Part shown: in pieces, positions 46,797 to 56,771 of the stretch
How positions within the stretch are numbered: the first letter of the stretch is position 1
How the letters are laid out: every line of letters starts with the position of its first letter
DNA from: Rikenellaceae bacterium
Lineage (GTDB): Bacteria; Bacteroidota; Bacteroidia; Bacteroidales; Rikenellaceae
NCBI GenBank assembly: GCA_015059685.1
Contig: SUZW01000009.1
Coordinates: 1 to 64,000 of the forward strand
Reading direction: 5' to 3'
Length of the DNA stretch: 64,000 nt
Made by a program: the position numbers and the translations under genes
The notes under the pieces: generated by a model
Seen by the model: the letters and a program-made list of their open reading frames with translations, nothing else
What the model was told of the DNA's origin: nothing
Database searches by the model: none

Positions 46797-47507
46797 ATGG
46801 TAATAACATACTATTGTATTGTAACTCTGTTTATTATAGCGTACCTACTCGGCTCTATACCAAGTGCTGTGTGGATTGGCACGAAGTACTATGGAGTGGA
46901 TGTTCGTGAGCATGGTAGCAAAAACGCAGGAACGACAAATGTCCTGCGTGTTCTCGGTGTACGAGCTGCTCTGCCTGTCTTTGTTATCGACTTTTTGAAG
47001 GGCTTTATAGCGGTGAGTATCTTTTCGCTTCTCAAATACGACGACAATATCCCATCGCAGGCCTGGATTATAAATATGAAGATATTGGCGGTTTTTGTGG
47101 TCACTTTGGGACATATATTTCCGATTTTTGCCAAGTTCAAGGGAGGCAAAGGTGTCGCCACGGTGCTGGGGGCAGTGACGGGTATTCAGCCAAATATAGC
47201 CCTGCTCTGCTTTGCCGTGTGGTTTGTGGTGTTTATGGTGTGGCACTATGTGTCGCTCGCCTCGATTGTTGCGGGGTGTGCTTTTCCGGTCTTTGTGTCG
47301 ATATTTTCGGGTAGTATATATGCCCGTCACGGCTTGGACCACACCTCCATCTCGTTCCTTGTATTCTCTTTCGTTGTGGCCATAGCCTTGGTATGGACTC
47401 ACCGCAAGAATATAGGGCGCATACTCGATGCTGCCGAACCGAAGGTGAGGGTTTGGGAGTACCTTAAGTTGGATATAATAGATAAAGATAAAAGTGCTAA
47501 TGGCTAA
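46797..47507 (+). CDS. plsY: glycerol-3-phosphate acyltransferase
   Basis: YLLGSIPSAVWIGTKYYGVDVREHGSKNAGTTNVLRVLG; KGGKGVATVLG. Confidence 0.96.
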   Translation: MVITYYCIVTLFIIAYLLGSIPSAVWIGTKYYGVDVREHGSKNAGTTNVLRVLGVRAALPVFVIDFLKGFIAVSIFSLLKYDDNIPSQAWIINMKILAVFVVTLGHIFPIFAKFKGGKGVATVLGAVTGIQPNIALLCFAVWFVVFMVWHYVSLASIVAGCAFPVFVSIFSGSIYARHGLDHTSISFLVFSFVVAIALVWTHRKNIGRILDAAEPKVRVWEYLKLDIIDKDKSANG

Positions 47508-47541
47508 TAGCCCAATGGCTAATAGCCCAAAATGTTTTATT

Positions 47542-49245
47542 ATGTTAGAAGCAAACTTAATTAAGATGTACGAGCAGTCATTTCGCGACAACCGCGAGAT
47601 GTCTGCCGTTACGGACTATTTTTCGGGTGAAACCTACTCCTACTATGGCTTTGCAAAGGAGATTGCCAAGTTGCACCTCCTCTTTGACGAGGCGGGCATC
47701 AAGCGAGGTGACAAAATCGCCTTGGTGGGTCGTAACACTCCGCGTTGGTGCGTGGTATATATCGCCACAATCACCTATGGTGCAGTCATTGTGCCTATCA
47801 TGCAGACATTTACATCAAACGATATTGCACATATCGTAAATCACTCCGAGAGCCGCCTGTTGTTCTTGACAGACTCCTATTGGGATGGTTTGGACGAGGA
47901 CTCCCTGCCAAATGTGGAGGCCGTATTCTCGATTACCGACTACCACGCTATCTACGAGCGTGAGGGCGACAAATTGACCAAGTATGTCAATGCTATGACC
48001 GAGAACTACCGCAAGCGCTATCCTAACGGCTTCACCGTAAACGACATCAAGTATGCCGATGTTCCGAACGATGCACTTATGGTGTTGAGCTACACTTCGG
48101 GTACTACGGGCTATTCGAAGGGCGTGATGCTTACGGTGAATAACCTCACGGCAAATATCTATTATGGCGTGACGAAGATAAACAAATCGACAGGCAAACT
48201 ATGGTTCCAGAAGGGTCGTCGCACCTTGGCGTTCCTGCCGTTGGCACACGCCTTTGGTTGCGCTTTCGACTTCCTTGCACCGTTGGCTGCGGGTGGTCAC
48301 ATCAACCTGCTCGGCAAGATGCCTACGCCAAAGGTCTTGGTCGAGGCTATGCAGAAGGTGCAACCAGCGATTATCTGCTCGGTGCCTCTCGTCTTGGAGA
48401 AGGTCTATCGCAAGCAGATTGCTCCAATGCTCGAGAAGGGTCCGTTGAGTATCGCTATGAAGGTGCCTTTGGTGAACGAACTTGTGCGTATGAAGATTAA
48501 GGAGAAGCTGATGGCTTCGTTTGGTGGCAACTTGGAGATGTTTATCGTCGGTGGAGCTCCAATGAACAAGGAGACCGAGGCGTTCCTCAAATCTATCCAC
48601 TTCCCAATCATCGTGGGCTACGGTATGACCGAGTGCGCACCGCTTATCTGCGTTACGCCACAACCAGAGGAGTACAAACTCGGCTCGTGCGGTAAATATT
48701 TGAGGGAGTATCTCGATGTTCGCATCGACTCGTCGGATCCGCAACATATCCCTGGCGAGATTATGGTCAAGGGTGAGATGGTTATGCAGGGCTACTACAA
48801 GAACGAGAAGGATACCGCTGCAACCTTGGAGCCTGATGGTTGGATGCATACGGGCGATATGGGCGTTATGGACCCCGACGGTACGGTCTATATCAAGGGT
48901 CGTTGCAAGACTATGATTTTGACCGATACGGGCCAGAATATCTATCCCGAGGAGATTGAGGATAAGTTGAACAATATGCCGCTTGTTATGGAGTCGCTCG
49001 TGTTGGAGAATGAGGGTAAGCTCTATGGCTTGGTTGTGCCTGACTTTGACCACTGCGAGAAGGAGGGTATCGACCGCACAAAGTTGGAGGAGATTATGAA
49101 CGACAATCTCAAGACTCTAAATCAGCAGGTTGCTGCCTACGAGCGTCTTGTGTCATTGACAATTCATCTCGATGAGTTCGAAAAGACCCCGAAGCGCTCT
49201 ATCAAGCGTTACCTCTACGATGTAAAGCGACTTGGAATTAAATAA
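47542..49245 (+). CDS. AMP-binding long-chain fatty acid-CoA ligase, copy 1
   Basis: YTSGTTGYSKGVMLT; GYGMTECAPLI; start MLEANLIKMYEQSFR matches paralogue (ORF extends to 47494). Confidence 0.94.
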   Translation: MLEANLIKMYEQSFRDNREMSAVTDYFSGETYSYYGFAKEIAKLHLLFDEAGIKRGDKIALVGRNTPRWCVVYIATITYGAVIVPIMQTFTSNDIAHIVNHSESRLLFLTDSYWDGLDEDSLPNVEAVFSITDYHAIYEREGDKLTKYVNAMTENYRKRYPNGFTVNDIKYADVPNDALMVLSYTSGTTGYSKGVMLTVNNLTANIYYGVTKINKSTGKLWFQKGRRTLAFLPLAHAFGCAFDFLAPLAAGGHINLLGKMPTPKVLVEAMQKVQPAIICSVPLVLEKVYRKQIAPMLEKGPLSIAMKVPLVNELVRMKIKEKLMASFGGNLEMFIVGGAPMNKETEAFLKSIHFPIIVGYGMTECAPLICVTPQPEEYKLGSCGKYLREYLDVRIDSSDPQHIPGEIMVKGEMVMQGYYKNEKDTAATLEPDGWMHTGDMGVMDPDGTVYIKGRCKTMILTDTGQNIYPEEIEDKLNNMPLVMESLVLENEGKLYGLVVPDFDHCEKEGIDRTKLEEIMNDNLKTLNQQVAAYERLVSLTIHLDEFEKTPKRSIKRYLYDVKRLGIK

Positions 49246-49306
49246 ATTCAGAATTCAAAATTAAAAGCTAATGGCTAATGGCTAACGGCTAAAAGCAAAT
49301 AAAACT

Positions 49307-51004
49307 ATGTTACAAGATAACTTAATCAAAATGTACGAGCAGTCGTTTCGCGAGCACCGCGAGATGTCTGCCGTTACGGACTATTTTTCGGGTGAGAGCT
49401 ATTCGTACTACGGCTTTGCCAAGGAGATTGCGAAGTTGCATATCCTCTTCGATGAGGCGGGCATCAAGCGTGGCGATAAAATCGCCTTGGTTGGTCGCAA
49501 TACGCCTCGTTGGTGTGCAGTCTATATCGCTACCATGACCTACGGAGCGGTCATAGTACCTATTATGCAGACCTTCACATCGAATGATATAACCCACATT
49601 GTAAATCACTCCGAGAGCCGCCTGTTGTTCCTTACGGAGTCGTTCTGGGAGGATTTGGATGGTGAGGCTCTGCCAAATATCGATGGTGTATTCTCGCTCA
49701 CGGACTACCATGTGCTCTTCGAGCGTCGCAATGGCGTGCTGACACAGTGTGTGGATAGTATGACGGCCAACTATCGTCGTCGCTACCCTCGAGGCTTCTC
49801 GGTCGAGGATATCAAGTATGCCGATGTGCCGAACGACCAGCTCATCCTGTTGAACTACACCTCGGGTACTACGGGCTATTCGAAGGGTGTGATGCTTACG
49901 GTTAATAACCTCACGGCTAATGTGGCCTATATCAAGACCCTGAAACCCCACAATGGCGACCACTACTACTTTGCGAAGGGTCGTCGCACATTGTCGTTCC
50001 TGCCGTTGGCACACGCCTATGGCTGTACGGTCGATTTCCTTGCACCGTTGGCTGTGGGAGGCCATATTACCCTCCTCGGCAAGATGCCTACACCGAAGGT
50101 GTTGGTCGAGGCTATGCAGAAGGTGCAGCCGAGCGTTATCGCCTCGGTGCCTCTCGTGCTGGAGAAGATATACCGCAAGCAGGTAGCTCCGCTGCTGGAG
50201 CAGGGAGCTTTGTCGGTAGCTATGAAGGTGCCTTTGGTAAACGAGATTGTGAGATCCAAGATACGCCAGAAGTTGCTCGACTCGTTCGGAGGAAATGTCG
50301 AGTTGTTTATCATCGGTGGCGCACCTATAAACCAAGAGACCGAGGCGTTCCTCAAATCTATACACTTCCCAATCATCGTGGGCTACGGTATGACCGAGTG
50401 CGGACCTCTTATCTCGGTTACGGTCGATCCTACGGAGTTCAAAATTCGCTCTTGCGGTCGCTACCTTATAGGTATGAACGAGGTGCGTATCGACTCTGCC
50501 GACCAGCACAATATCCCTGGCGAGATTTTGGTCAAGGGCGAGGTTGTGATGCAGGGCTACTACAAGAACGAGAAGGATACGGCTGCTGCAATCGACAAAG
50601 ATGGCTGGTTGCATACGGGCGATATGGGTACTATCGACGAGGATGGTACAATCTACATCAAGGGCCGTTGCAAGACTATGATTTTGACCGATACGGGCCA
50701 GAATATCTATCCCGAGGAGATTGAGGATAAGTTGAACAATATGCCGCTTGTGCTGGAGTCGCTCGTGCTGGAGAATAAGGGTCGTCTTTACGGCTTGGTT
50801 GTGCCGGACTTCTCGGTTTGCGAGAAGGAGGGTATAGACCGCACAAAGTTGGAGGAGATTATGAACGACAATCTCAAGACTCTAAATCAGCAGGTTGCTG
50901 CCTACGAACGCTTGGCCTCGATTATAATCTATCCTAACGAGTTCGAGAAGACTCCGAAACGCAGTATCAAACGCTACCTCTACGACATCTCGAAACTGGT
51001 ATAA
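49307..51004 (+). CDS. AMP-binding long-chain fatty acid-CoA ligase, copy 2
   Basis: Near-identical layout to copy 1 (MLQDNLIKMYEQSFREHREM...; YTSGTTGYSKGVMLT). Confidence 0.94.
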   Translation: MLQDNLIKMYEQSFREHREMSAVTDYFSGESYSYYGFAKEIAKLHILFDEAGIKRGDKIALVGRNTPRWCAVYIATMTYGAVIVPIMQTFTSNDITHIVNHSESRLLFLTESFWEDLDGEALPNIDGVFSLTDYHVLFERRNGVLTQCVDSMTANYRRRYPRGFSVEDIKYADVPNDQLILLNYTSGTTGYSKGVMLTVNNLTANVAYIKTLKPHNGDHYYFAKGRRTLSFLPLAHAYGCTVDFLAPLAVGGHITLLGKMPTPKVLVEAMQKVQPSVIASVPLVLEKIYRKQVAPLLEQGALSVAMKVPLVNEIVRSKIRQKLLDSFGGNVELFIIGGAPINQETEAFLKSIHFPIIVGYGMTECGPLISVTVDPTEFKIRSCGRYLIGMNEVRIDSADQHNIPGEILVKGEVVMQGYYKNEKDTAAAIDKDGWLHTGDMGTIDEDGTIYIKGRCKTMILTDTGQNIYPEEIEDKLNNMPLVLESLVLENKGRLYGLVVPDFSVCEKEGIDRTKLEEIMNDNLKTLNQQVAAYERLASIIIYPNEFEKTPKRSIKRYLYDISKLV

Positions 51005-51006
51005 TA

Positions 51007-51036
51007 AAAAAAGCCTCCCATTGCGGAGGCTTTTTT
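51007..51036. terminator. bidirectional terminator
   Basis: AAAAAAGCCTCC cattgc GGAGGCTTTTTT. Confidence 0.85.
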
Positions 51037-51377
51037 GGTGGTGGGGGACTCTTGAGGTGGTCGGGGCGCAAAAAAAGATGGGGACGCCAACAAGTTGGCT
51101 ATTTGGGGGCGCTCCCGATGGTCGCTTGCTGGGGACGCTGACCTTTGGTCAGCTATTTGGGGTGCGCTGTTTTTATTTTTTCTGCGCCTCCCCATAAAGC
51201 AATCTCTGATTGCGTCCCCATTAAGGGCGAAGCCCGTCCCCACAAAGCAGTCGCAGACTGCGCCCCCAAGTCACGGCGCAACAAAGATGGGGACGCCAAC
51301 AAGTTGGCTAATTGGGGACGCTCCCGATGGTCGCTTGCTGGGGACGCTGACCTTTGGTCAGCTATCTGGGGTGCGCT
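51037..51377 (+). repeat. modular intergenic repeat copy F (1.5x hairpin array)
   Basis: GTGGGGGACTCTTGAGGTGGTCGGGGCGCA followed by GGGGACGC-linked mini-hairpins, mirror half, then repeated first half. Confidence 0.85.
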
Positions 51378-51454
51378 CTCGTCTCTCGTCTCTCGTCTAA
51401 AAATTGTCAATTCTCAATTGTCAATTGTCAATTTGGAGAGATCTCAACTCTCCA

Positions 51455-53629
51455 CTACTTCACAAACAGTATCTCTCTATATTTTGGCAGTGTCCAGATC
51501 TGGTCATCGACAACCTCCTCGAGTTTGTCTATCTCGGTGCGGATGCGGTCGAAGTAGGCCGCCACGGTGTCGTGGTAGGCGATGGCCTTCTCGCGGGTGT
51601 TTTCGATGTTGTTGGCAACCTTGCGGCTCTCAATCATCTCGCCCACAAGCGTCTGTATCGTGGCCGTGCGGTTTTGGATGTTGCGGATAAGCTTGATATC
51701 GGTCTCGGTCTTTAGCCCCAACTTCTGCATCTTGCAGACCTTGTCGAGCAGGACATCCTCGTACTTCGAGGCTATAGGCACGATATGGTTCATTGCCAAC
51801 TCGCCCAACACTCGAGCCTCAATCTGTATCTTTTTGACATACTGCTCCCACTTAATCTCGGTGCGGGCCTCAATCTCCTTGTGACTGTAGATGTTGAGCT
51901 TCTCGAATAGATCCACGCTTTGAGGGTCGAGGTAACGATCGAGAACGAGTGGAGCCGATGTTTCGCAATCTAACCCCCTCTGTAAGGCCTCTTTGCGCCA
52001 CTCCTCGGAGTAACCGTTGCCGTCGAAGCGGATGGCCTTACACTCACGAATAAGCTCCCGTATTGTCTCGTAGATAGCCTTATCTCGCTTCTCGCCCGAC
52101 TGTATCTTCGCATCTACCTTTGTGCGGAACTCGGTGAGTGCCTCGGCTACAGCGGTGTTGAGGACAATCATCGCATCGGCGCAGTTGTCCGACGAACCTA
52201 CGGCACGGAACTCGAAGCGGTTACCCGTGAAGGCGAATGGCGAGGTGCGGTTGCGGTCGGTGTTGTCCAGCAGGAGCGACGGAATTTGCGCCAGGCCACC
52301 CATACGAAATACATTCTTCGAGTCGAAGCGTATATCCTGATTGCCGAGCGACTCCTCGATCTTGTCGAGTACCTCCGAGACCTGCTTGCCAAGGAAGGTC
52401 GATATGATGGTCGGAGGTGCCTCACCCGCACCCAAACGATGCTCGTTCGATGCGCTCATCACTGAGGCCTTGAGTAGTCCGTTGTGACGATGCACGGCAG
52501 CAATGACATTTACGAGGAAGGTTATAAACTGCAGGTTTTCGAAGGCTGTGCGACCGGGCTTCAAGAGATTTACGCCCGTGTCGGTGCCGAGCGACCAGTT
52601 GTTGTGCTTGCCCGAGCCATTGACGCCCTTGAAGGGCTTTTCGTGGAGCAGGACACGGAAGTTGTGGCGTGTGGCGACCTTGCCCATGATGGTCATGAGG
52701 AGTTGGTTGTGGTCGTTGGCGAGGTTTGCCTCCTCGTATATCGGAGCCAACTCGAATTGGTTGGGTGCAACCTCGTTGTGGCGTGTCTTGAGAGGTATGC
52801 CGAGCTTCAGACACTCGTACTCCAAGTCACGCATAAAGGCGAGAACACGCTGCGGTATGGCACCGAAGTAGTGGTCGTCGAGCTGCTGGTTTTTTGCCGA
52901 CTCGTGCCCCATAAGTGTTCGACCTGTCTGCACAAGGTCGGGGCGTGCCGACCAGAGGGCATCATCAACCAAGAAGTACTCCTGCTCCCAACCGAGATAG
53001 ACCTTCACTCGCTCGACACTGCGGTCGAAGTAGCGACACACCTCTGTGGCTGCATTCGATACGGCTGTAATGGAGCGCAGCAGCGGTGTTTTGTAGTCGA
53101 GTGCCTCGCCCGTGTACGATATAAATACGGTAGGGATGCAGAGCGTGGTATCTACGATAAATGCAGGCGATGTCGGGTCCCATGCCGAGTAACCTCGGGC
53201 CTCGAATGTGTTGCGGATACCGCCACTCGGGAACGACGAGGCGTCAGGCTCCTGCTGTACGAGTACCTTGCCCGAGAACTCCTCGAGCATACCGCCTATG
53301 CCGTCGGGCTCGGAGAAGGAGTCGTGCTTCTCGGCCGTGCCACCCGTGAGTGGCTGAAACCAGTGGCAGTAGTGGTCTGCACCATTGTCCAACGCCCAGC
53401 CACGCATACCTGCCGCTACGGCATCGGCAATGTCGGTCGAGAGTGGGGTGTTCTTCTCGATGGTGTCGAGCAGAGCTTCGTATATCTGCTTGTTGAGGTA
53501 CTTGCGCATCTGCTGACGACCAAAAACCTTCTCACCGAAGTAGTCGGAGGGGTTGCGCGAAGGCGCCTTTACCTCTACGGGCTTGTGGTCGAGCGCACGC
53601 TCGAACATACGAAATCGCAGTAGTGTCAT
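51455..53629 (-). CDS. glnN: glutamine synthetase type III
   Basis: FGEKVFGRQQMRKYL; HCHWFQPLTGGTAEKHDSF; HNEVAPNQFELAPIYEEANLANDHNQLLM. Confidence 0.97.
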   Translation of the reverse strand: MTLLRFRMFERALDHKPVEVKAPSRNPSDYFGEKVFGRQQMRKYLNKQIYEALLDTIEKNTPLSTDIADAVAAGMRGWALDNGADHYCHWFQPLTGGTAEKHDSFSEPDGIGGMLEEFSGKVLVQQEPDASSFPSGGIRNTFEARGYSAWDPTSPAFIVDTTLCIPTVFISYTGEALDYKTPLLRSITAVSNAATEVCRYFDRSVERVKVYLGWEQEYFLVDDALWSARPDLVQTGRTLMGHESAKNQQLDDHYFGAIPQRVLAFMRDLEYECLKLGIPLKTRHNEVAPNQFELAPIYEEANLANDHNQLLMTIMGKVATRHNFRVLLHEKPFKGVNGSGKHNNWSLGTDTGVNLLKPGRTAFENLQFITFLVNVIAAVHRHNGLLKASVMSASNEHRLGAGEAPPTIISTFLGKQVSEVLDKIEESLGNQDIRFDSKNVFRMGGLAQIPSLLLDNTDRNRTSPFAFTGNRFEFRAVGSSDNCADAMIVLNTAVAEALTEFRTKVDAKIQSGEKRDKAIYETIRELIRECKAIRFDGNGYSEEWRKEALQRGLDCETSAPLVLDRYLDPQSVDLFEKLNIYSHKEIEARTEIKWEQYVKKIQIEARVLGELAMNHIVPIASKYEDVLLDKVCKMQKLGLKTETDIKLIRNIQNRTATIQTLVGEMIESRKVANNIENTREKAIAYHDTVAAYFDRIRTEIDKLEEVVDDQIWTLPKYREILFVK

Positions 53630-53663
53630 AATCTATCTTGAAATTTTTGTTGTTTGCTCTCCG

Positions 53664-53671
53664 CAAAGATA
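53664..53671 (-). promoter_or_regulatory. -7 element TATCTTTG upstream of glnN
   Basis: TAnnTTTG consensus on the minus strand. Confidence 0.55.
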
Positions 53672-53803
53672 GTGCTTTTGCGGAAAAGTTGTTCTATTTT
53701 TGCCACTTTTCTTGAAATTTTATATTGCAATTATCGAAAAACAATAAAAATAAAATGGAAAAATTAAAAAGTGAGGTATAAGATTATCGTTTTTCGATAA
53801 ATT

Positions 53804-54115
53804 GGGTTTGTCGGAACTCTGGAAGTGGTCAAGGCGCAGGTTTATTAGGGGCGTTAGAGGCGTTAGGGTCGTTAGGGGAGTGCTTAAAGTAATTGTCAAT
53901 TCGTCAATTATCAATTCAGCGCCTCCCCATAAAGCAATCTCCGATTGCGCCCCCATTAAGGGCGAAGCCCGCCCCCATAAAGCAGTCGCAGACTGCGCCC
54001 CCAAATTACAGCGCAAAAAAAAGATGGGGACGCCAACAAGTTGGCTATTTGGGGACGCTCCCGATGGTCGCTTGCTGGGGACGCTGACTTTTGGTCAGCT
54101 ATCTGGGGTGCGCTG
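53804..54115 (+). repeat. modular intergenic repeat copy G (nonamer + hairpin array)
   Basis: TTTGTCGGAACTCTGGAAGTGGTCAAGGCGCAGG + nonamers + GCGCCTCCCCATAAAGCAATCTCCGATTGCGCCCCC... Confidence 0.85.
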
Positions 54116-54125
54116 AAAGTAATTG

Positions 54126-54207
54126 TAATTGTCAATTTAGCTAATGGCTAATGGCCAATGGCTAAAAGCCAAATTTTCAATTGTCAATTCGTCAATTGTC
54201 AATTATT
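54126..54207. repeat. two adjacent heptamer families (GGCTAAT)n and (GTCAATT)n
   Basis: gctaatggctaatggccaatggctaaaagcc ... caattgtcaattcgtcaattgtcaatt. Confidence 0.8.
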
Positions 54208-54212
54208 TTTCT

Positions 54213-54220
54213 TACCTTTG
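54213..54220 (+). promoter_or_regulatory. -7 element TACCTTTG immediately upstream of dnaG
   Basis: TAnnTTTG consensus 5 bp before the ATG at 54225. Confidence 0.5.
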
Positions 54221-54224
54221 CGAT

Positions 54225-56228
54225 ATGATTGACCAACAGACCATAGACCGAATCTTTGCGGCAGCGGATATAGTCGATATTGTAGGCGACTATGTCTCGC
54301 TCAAGCGCAAGGGCGTGAACTACGAGGCGTGCTGTCCGTTCCACAACGAGAAGACCCCTTCGTTCAAGGTTTCGCCCGCAAAGGGTATATTCCGCTGCTT
54401 CGGCTGTGGCAAGAGTGGTAATGCCGTAACCTTCGTGATGGAGCACGAGGGTATGACCTATCCCGAGGCGTTGCGCCATATCGCCAAGAAGTATGGTATC
54501 GAGGTGCAGGAGCGAGAGCAGACCGAGGAGGATATACAGCGCAACAACGACCGCGAGAGTATGTTTATGCTCAACTCGTGGGCGTCGGACTACTTTGCCG
54601 ACTACCTCTACAACAGCGACGAGGGTCAAAGTGTCGGCCTCTCCTACTTCCGTCAGGCTCGAGGCTTTGCCGAGTCCACGATACGCAAGTTCGGCTTGGG
54701 CTTCTGCCCATCCACTTGGGGCAAGATGTCGCAGGATGCTCTGCGGGCGGGCTACAAGGAGGAGTTTTTGTTATCCACGGGTCTATCTCTCAAGCGTGAG
54801 GGTACGGGCGAACTGCACGACCGCTTCCGTGAGCGTGTGATATTTCCGATACACAACATCGCAGGTCGCATCGTGGGCTTTGGTGGTCGTACACTCCTCT
54901 CGAGTGAGGAGCAGAAGCAACGCCATATAGGCAAGTACCAGAACTCGCCCGAGAGCGAGATATACAGCAAATCTCGTGAGATTTATGGCCTCTACTTCGC
55001 CAAGAAGGCGATACAGCAGGAGGATAACGCTATCGTCGTGGAGGGCTATGCCGATGTTATCTCGATGCACCAATCGGGTATCGAGAATGTTGTGGCATCG
55101 TCGGGTACGGCCTTCACCGAGGAGCAGATAAGGTTGCTCTACCGCTTCTCGAAGAATATAACGCTGATGTTCGATGGCGATGGAGCAGGCCAGCGGGCTG
55201 CCCTCAAGAGTACGGACAAGGTACTCAAGGAGGGTATGAATGTCCGTGTGGTGCTGCTGCCCGAGGAGCACGACCCCGACACCTTTGCCCGGGCGTACAG
55301 TGCCGAGGAGGTGCGCAACTACATAGCGCAGAACAGCCAGGACTTTATGACCTTCAAGGCAAGGCTTCTGCTTGCCGATGCGCAGAACGACCCTATAAAG
55401 CGTAGTGAGGTGATAAAGAGCCTCGTCGAGTCGATATCGCTGATGCCGGACAATATCAAACGCTCGGTCTATATCAAGGAGTGCGCCCGCATGATGGATA
55501 TAGACGAGAATGTCTTGGTCGGCGAGGTTGCCCGCAAGCGACTTATGTCGGTGGGCGACAAGGAGGCCGAGGCCTTTGTGCGTCGTGAGACGCAGCGTCA
55601 TCGTGCCGAGCAACGAGAGGCACAGGATGCAACGCTGGCTGGCGGAGCGAAGGATCCGTTTGGCAACATCTCGGCTGGTAGCAGTGAGGAGTCGCTCGAA
55701 CGAGAGATTATCTACTACCTCGTGGTACATGGCGATAAGAACTTCGAGCTGAAGGAGGGGCGCAACTATGTCTCGATAAATGTTGCATCGCTCATATTAG
55801 ACGAGATGGCTCTCGATGATATGTCGCTCAATGACAGGGTCTATAACACCATATTCGATATATTCCGACGAGCTCACGAGGAGGGTCGTCTGCCTGAACC
55901 TAACGAATATACTGCCCACCACGACCCGGATGTGTGCAAGGCAGCAATAGATATCATGACCCAGAATGATGTCTATACCGAGAGTGAGATATGGTCGAAG
56001 AAGGAGGTGCACTCCATCTCCGAGTCGGAGGTGTTGAGCGTGGGTGTGCCGAAGGTTATGAAACTATTTAAGACCAAACGCCTCACGAAGATGATATCCG
56101 AGCTGCAACAACAACTCGGCAGGGAGGGCATCAGCGAAGATGAACAACTCGCCATCATGGCCCAAATCGACAAACTCAACCGAGCAAAGGTGGTGCTCAC
56201 ACGACCTCTCAACCGACTGACGATTTAG
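54225..56228 (+). CDS. dnaG: DNA primase
   Basis: CCPFHNEKTPSFKVSPAKGIFRCFGCGKSGNAVTFVM zinc-binding domain; VVEGYADVISMHQSGIENVVASSGTA Toprim; start at MIDQQT (ORF extends to 54144). Confidence 0.97.
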   Translation: MIDQQTIDRIFAAADIVDIVGDYVSLKRKGVNYEACCPFHNEKTPSFKVSPAKGIFRCFGCGKSGNAVTFVMEHEGMTYPEALRHIAKKYGIEVQEREQTEEDIQRNNDRESMFMLNSWASDYFADYLYNSDEGQSVGLSYFRQARGFAESTIRKFGLGFCPSTWGKMSQDALRAGYKEEFLLSTGLSLKREGTGELHDRFRERVIFPIHNIAGRIVGFGGRTLLSSEEQKQRHIGKYQNSPESEIYSKSREIYGLYFAKKAIQQEDNAIVVEGYADVISMHQSGIENVVASSGTAFTEEQIRLLYRFSKNITLMFDGDGAGQRAALKSTDKVLKEGMNVRVVLLPEEHDPDTFARAYSAEEVRNYIAQNSQDFMTFKARLLLADAQNDPIKRSEVIKSLVESISLMPDNIKRSVYIKECARMMDIDENVLVGEVARKRLMSVGDKEAEAFVRRETQRHRAEQREAQDATLAGGAKDPFGNISAGSSEESLEREIIYYLVVHGDKNFELKEGRNYVSINVASLILDEMALDDMSLNDRVYNTIFDIFRRAHEEGRLPEPNEYTAHHDPDVCKAAIDIMTQNDVYTESEIWSKKEVHSISESEVLSVGVPKVMKLFKTKRLTKMISELQQQLGREGISEDEQLAIMAQIDKLNRAKVVLTRPLNRLTI

Positions 56229-56645
56229 GTTGGTGGGGACTCTTGAGGTGGTTGGGGCGCAAGCTTTTTAAGGGCGTTAAGGGCGTTAGGGTCGTTAGAG
56301 GCGTTAGAGGTGCGCTAGAGGTTTAGGTTGTGGGGACTCTGACCGTTGTCGGGGCGCAGGTAAATTAAGGGTTAGTAAGGGCTAGTAACGGCTAGTAAGG
56401 GCGAGTAAGGGTGCGCTAAAAGTAATTGTCAATTGTCAATTTATTTTTTTGCGCCTCCCCATAAAGCAATCTCTGATTGCGCCCCCATTAAGGGCAAAGC
56501 CCGCCCCCATAAAGCAGTCGCAGACTGCGCCCCCAAAACACAGCGCAAAAAAAAAGATAGGGACGCCAACAAGTTGGCTATTTGGGGGCGCTCCCGATGG
56601 TCGCTTGCTGGGGACGCTGACTTTTGGTCAGCTATTTGGGGTGCG
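56228..56645 (+). repeat. modular intergenic repeat copy H (nonamer + decamer + hairpin modules in series)
   Basis: Two copies of the left end (56228, 56325) and all three interior types. Confidence 0.85.
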
Positions 56646-56690
56646 CTCTCGTCTCTCGTCTCTCGTCTCTCGTCTCTCGTCTCTCGTCTT
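56646..56690. repeat. heptamer microsatellite (GTCTCTC)x~6
   Basis: ctctcgtctctcgtctctcgtctctcgtctctcgtctctcgtc. Confidence 0.9.
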
Positions 56691-56730
56691 TTTAGGTATA
56701 AATACCTATCGTCACTCACGATATTTGTAT

Positions 56731-56738
56731 TACCTTTG
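56731..56738 (+). promoter_or_regulatory. -7 element TACCTTTG upstream of porin
   Basis: TAnnTTTG consensus. Confidence 0.5.
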
Positions 56739-56771
56739 TACTCTGTATGTTAACAATCTAAAATTGTGATA

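Noticed and set aside
51080-51270. CRISPR array (regular ~25-bp spacing of a constant GGGGACGC-type unit)
   Set aside because: The repeat is too short, the variable units are self-complementary palindromes conserved between loci, and no cas genes are present.
51095-51690. ORFs over the hairpin-array repeats (51095-51400, 51145-51690, 51153-51410, 53720-54016, 53802-54116, 56433-56769) encoding recurrent peptides such as GTPTSWLFGGAPDGRLLGTLTFGQLSGVR
   Set aside because: They are translations of the non-coding modular repeat in several frames and on both strands; no consistent start, RBS or conserved frame.
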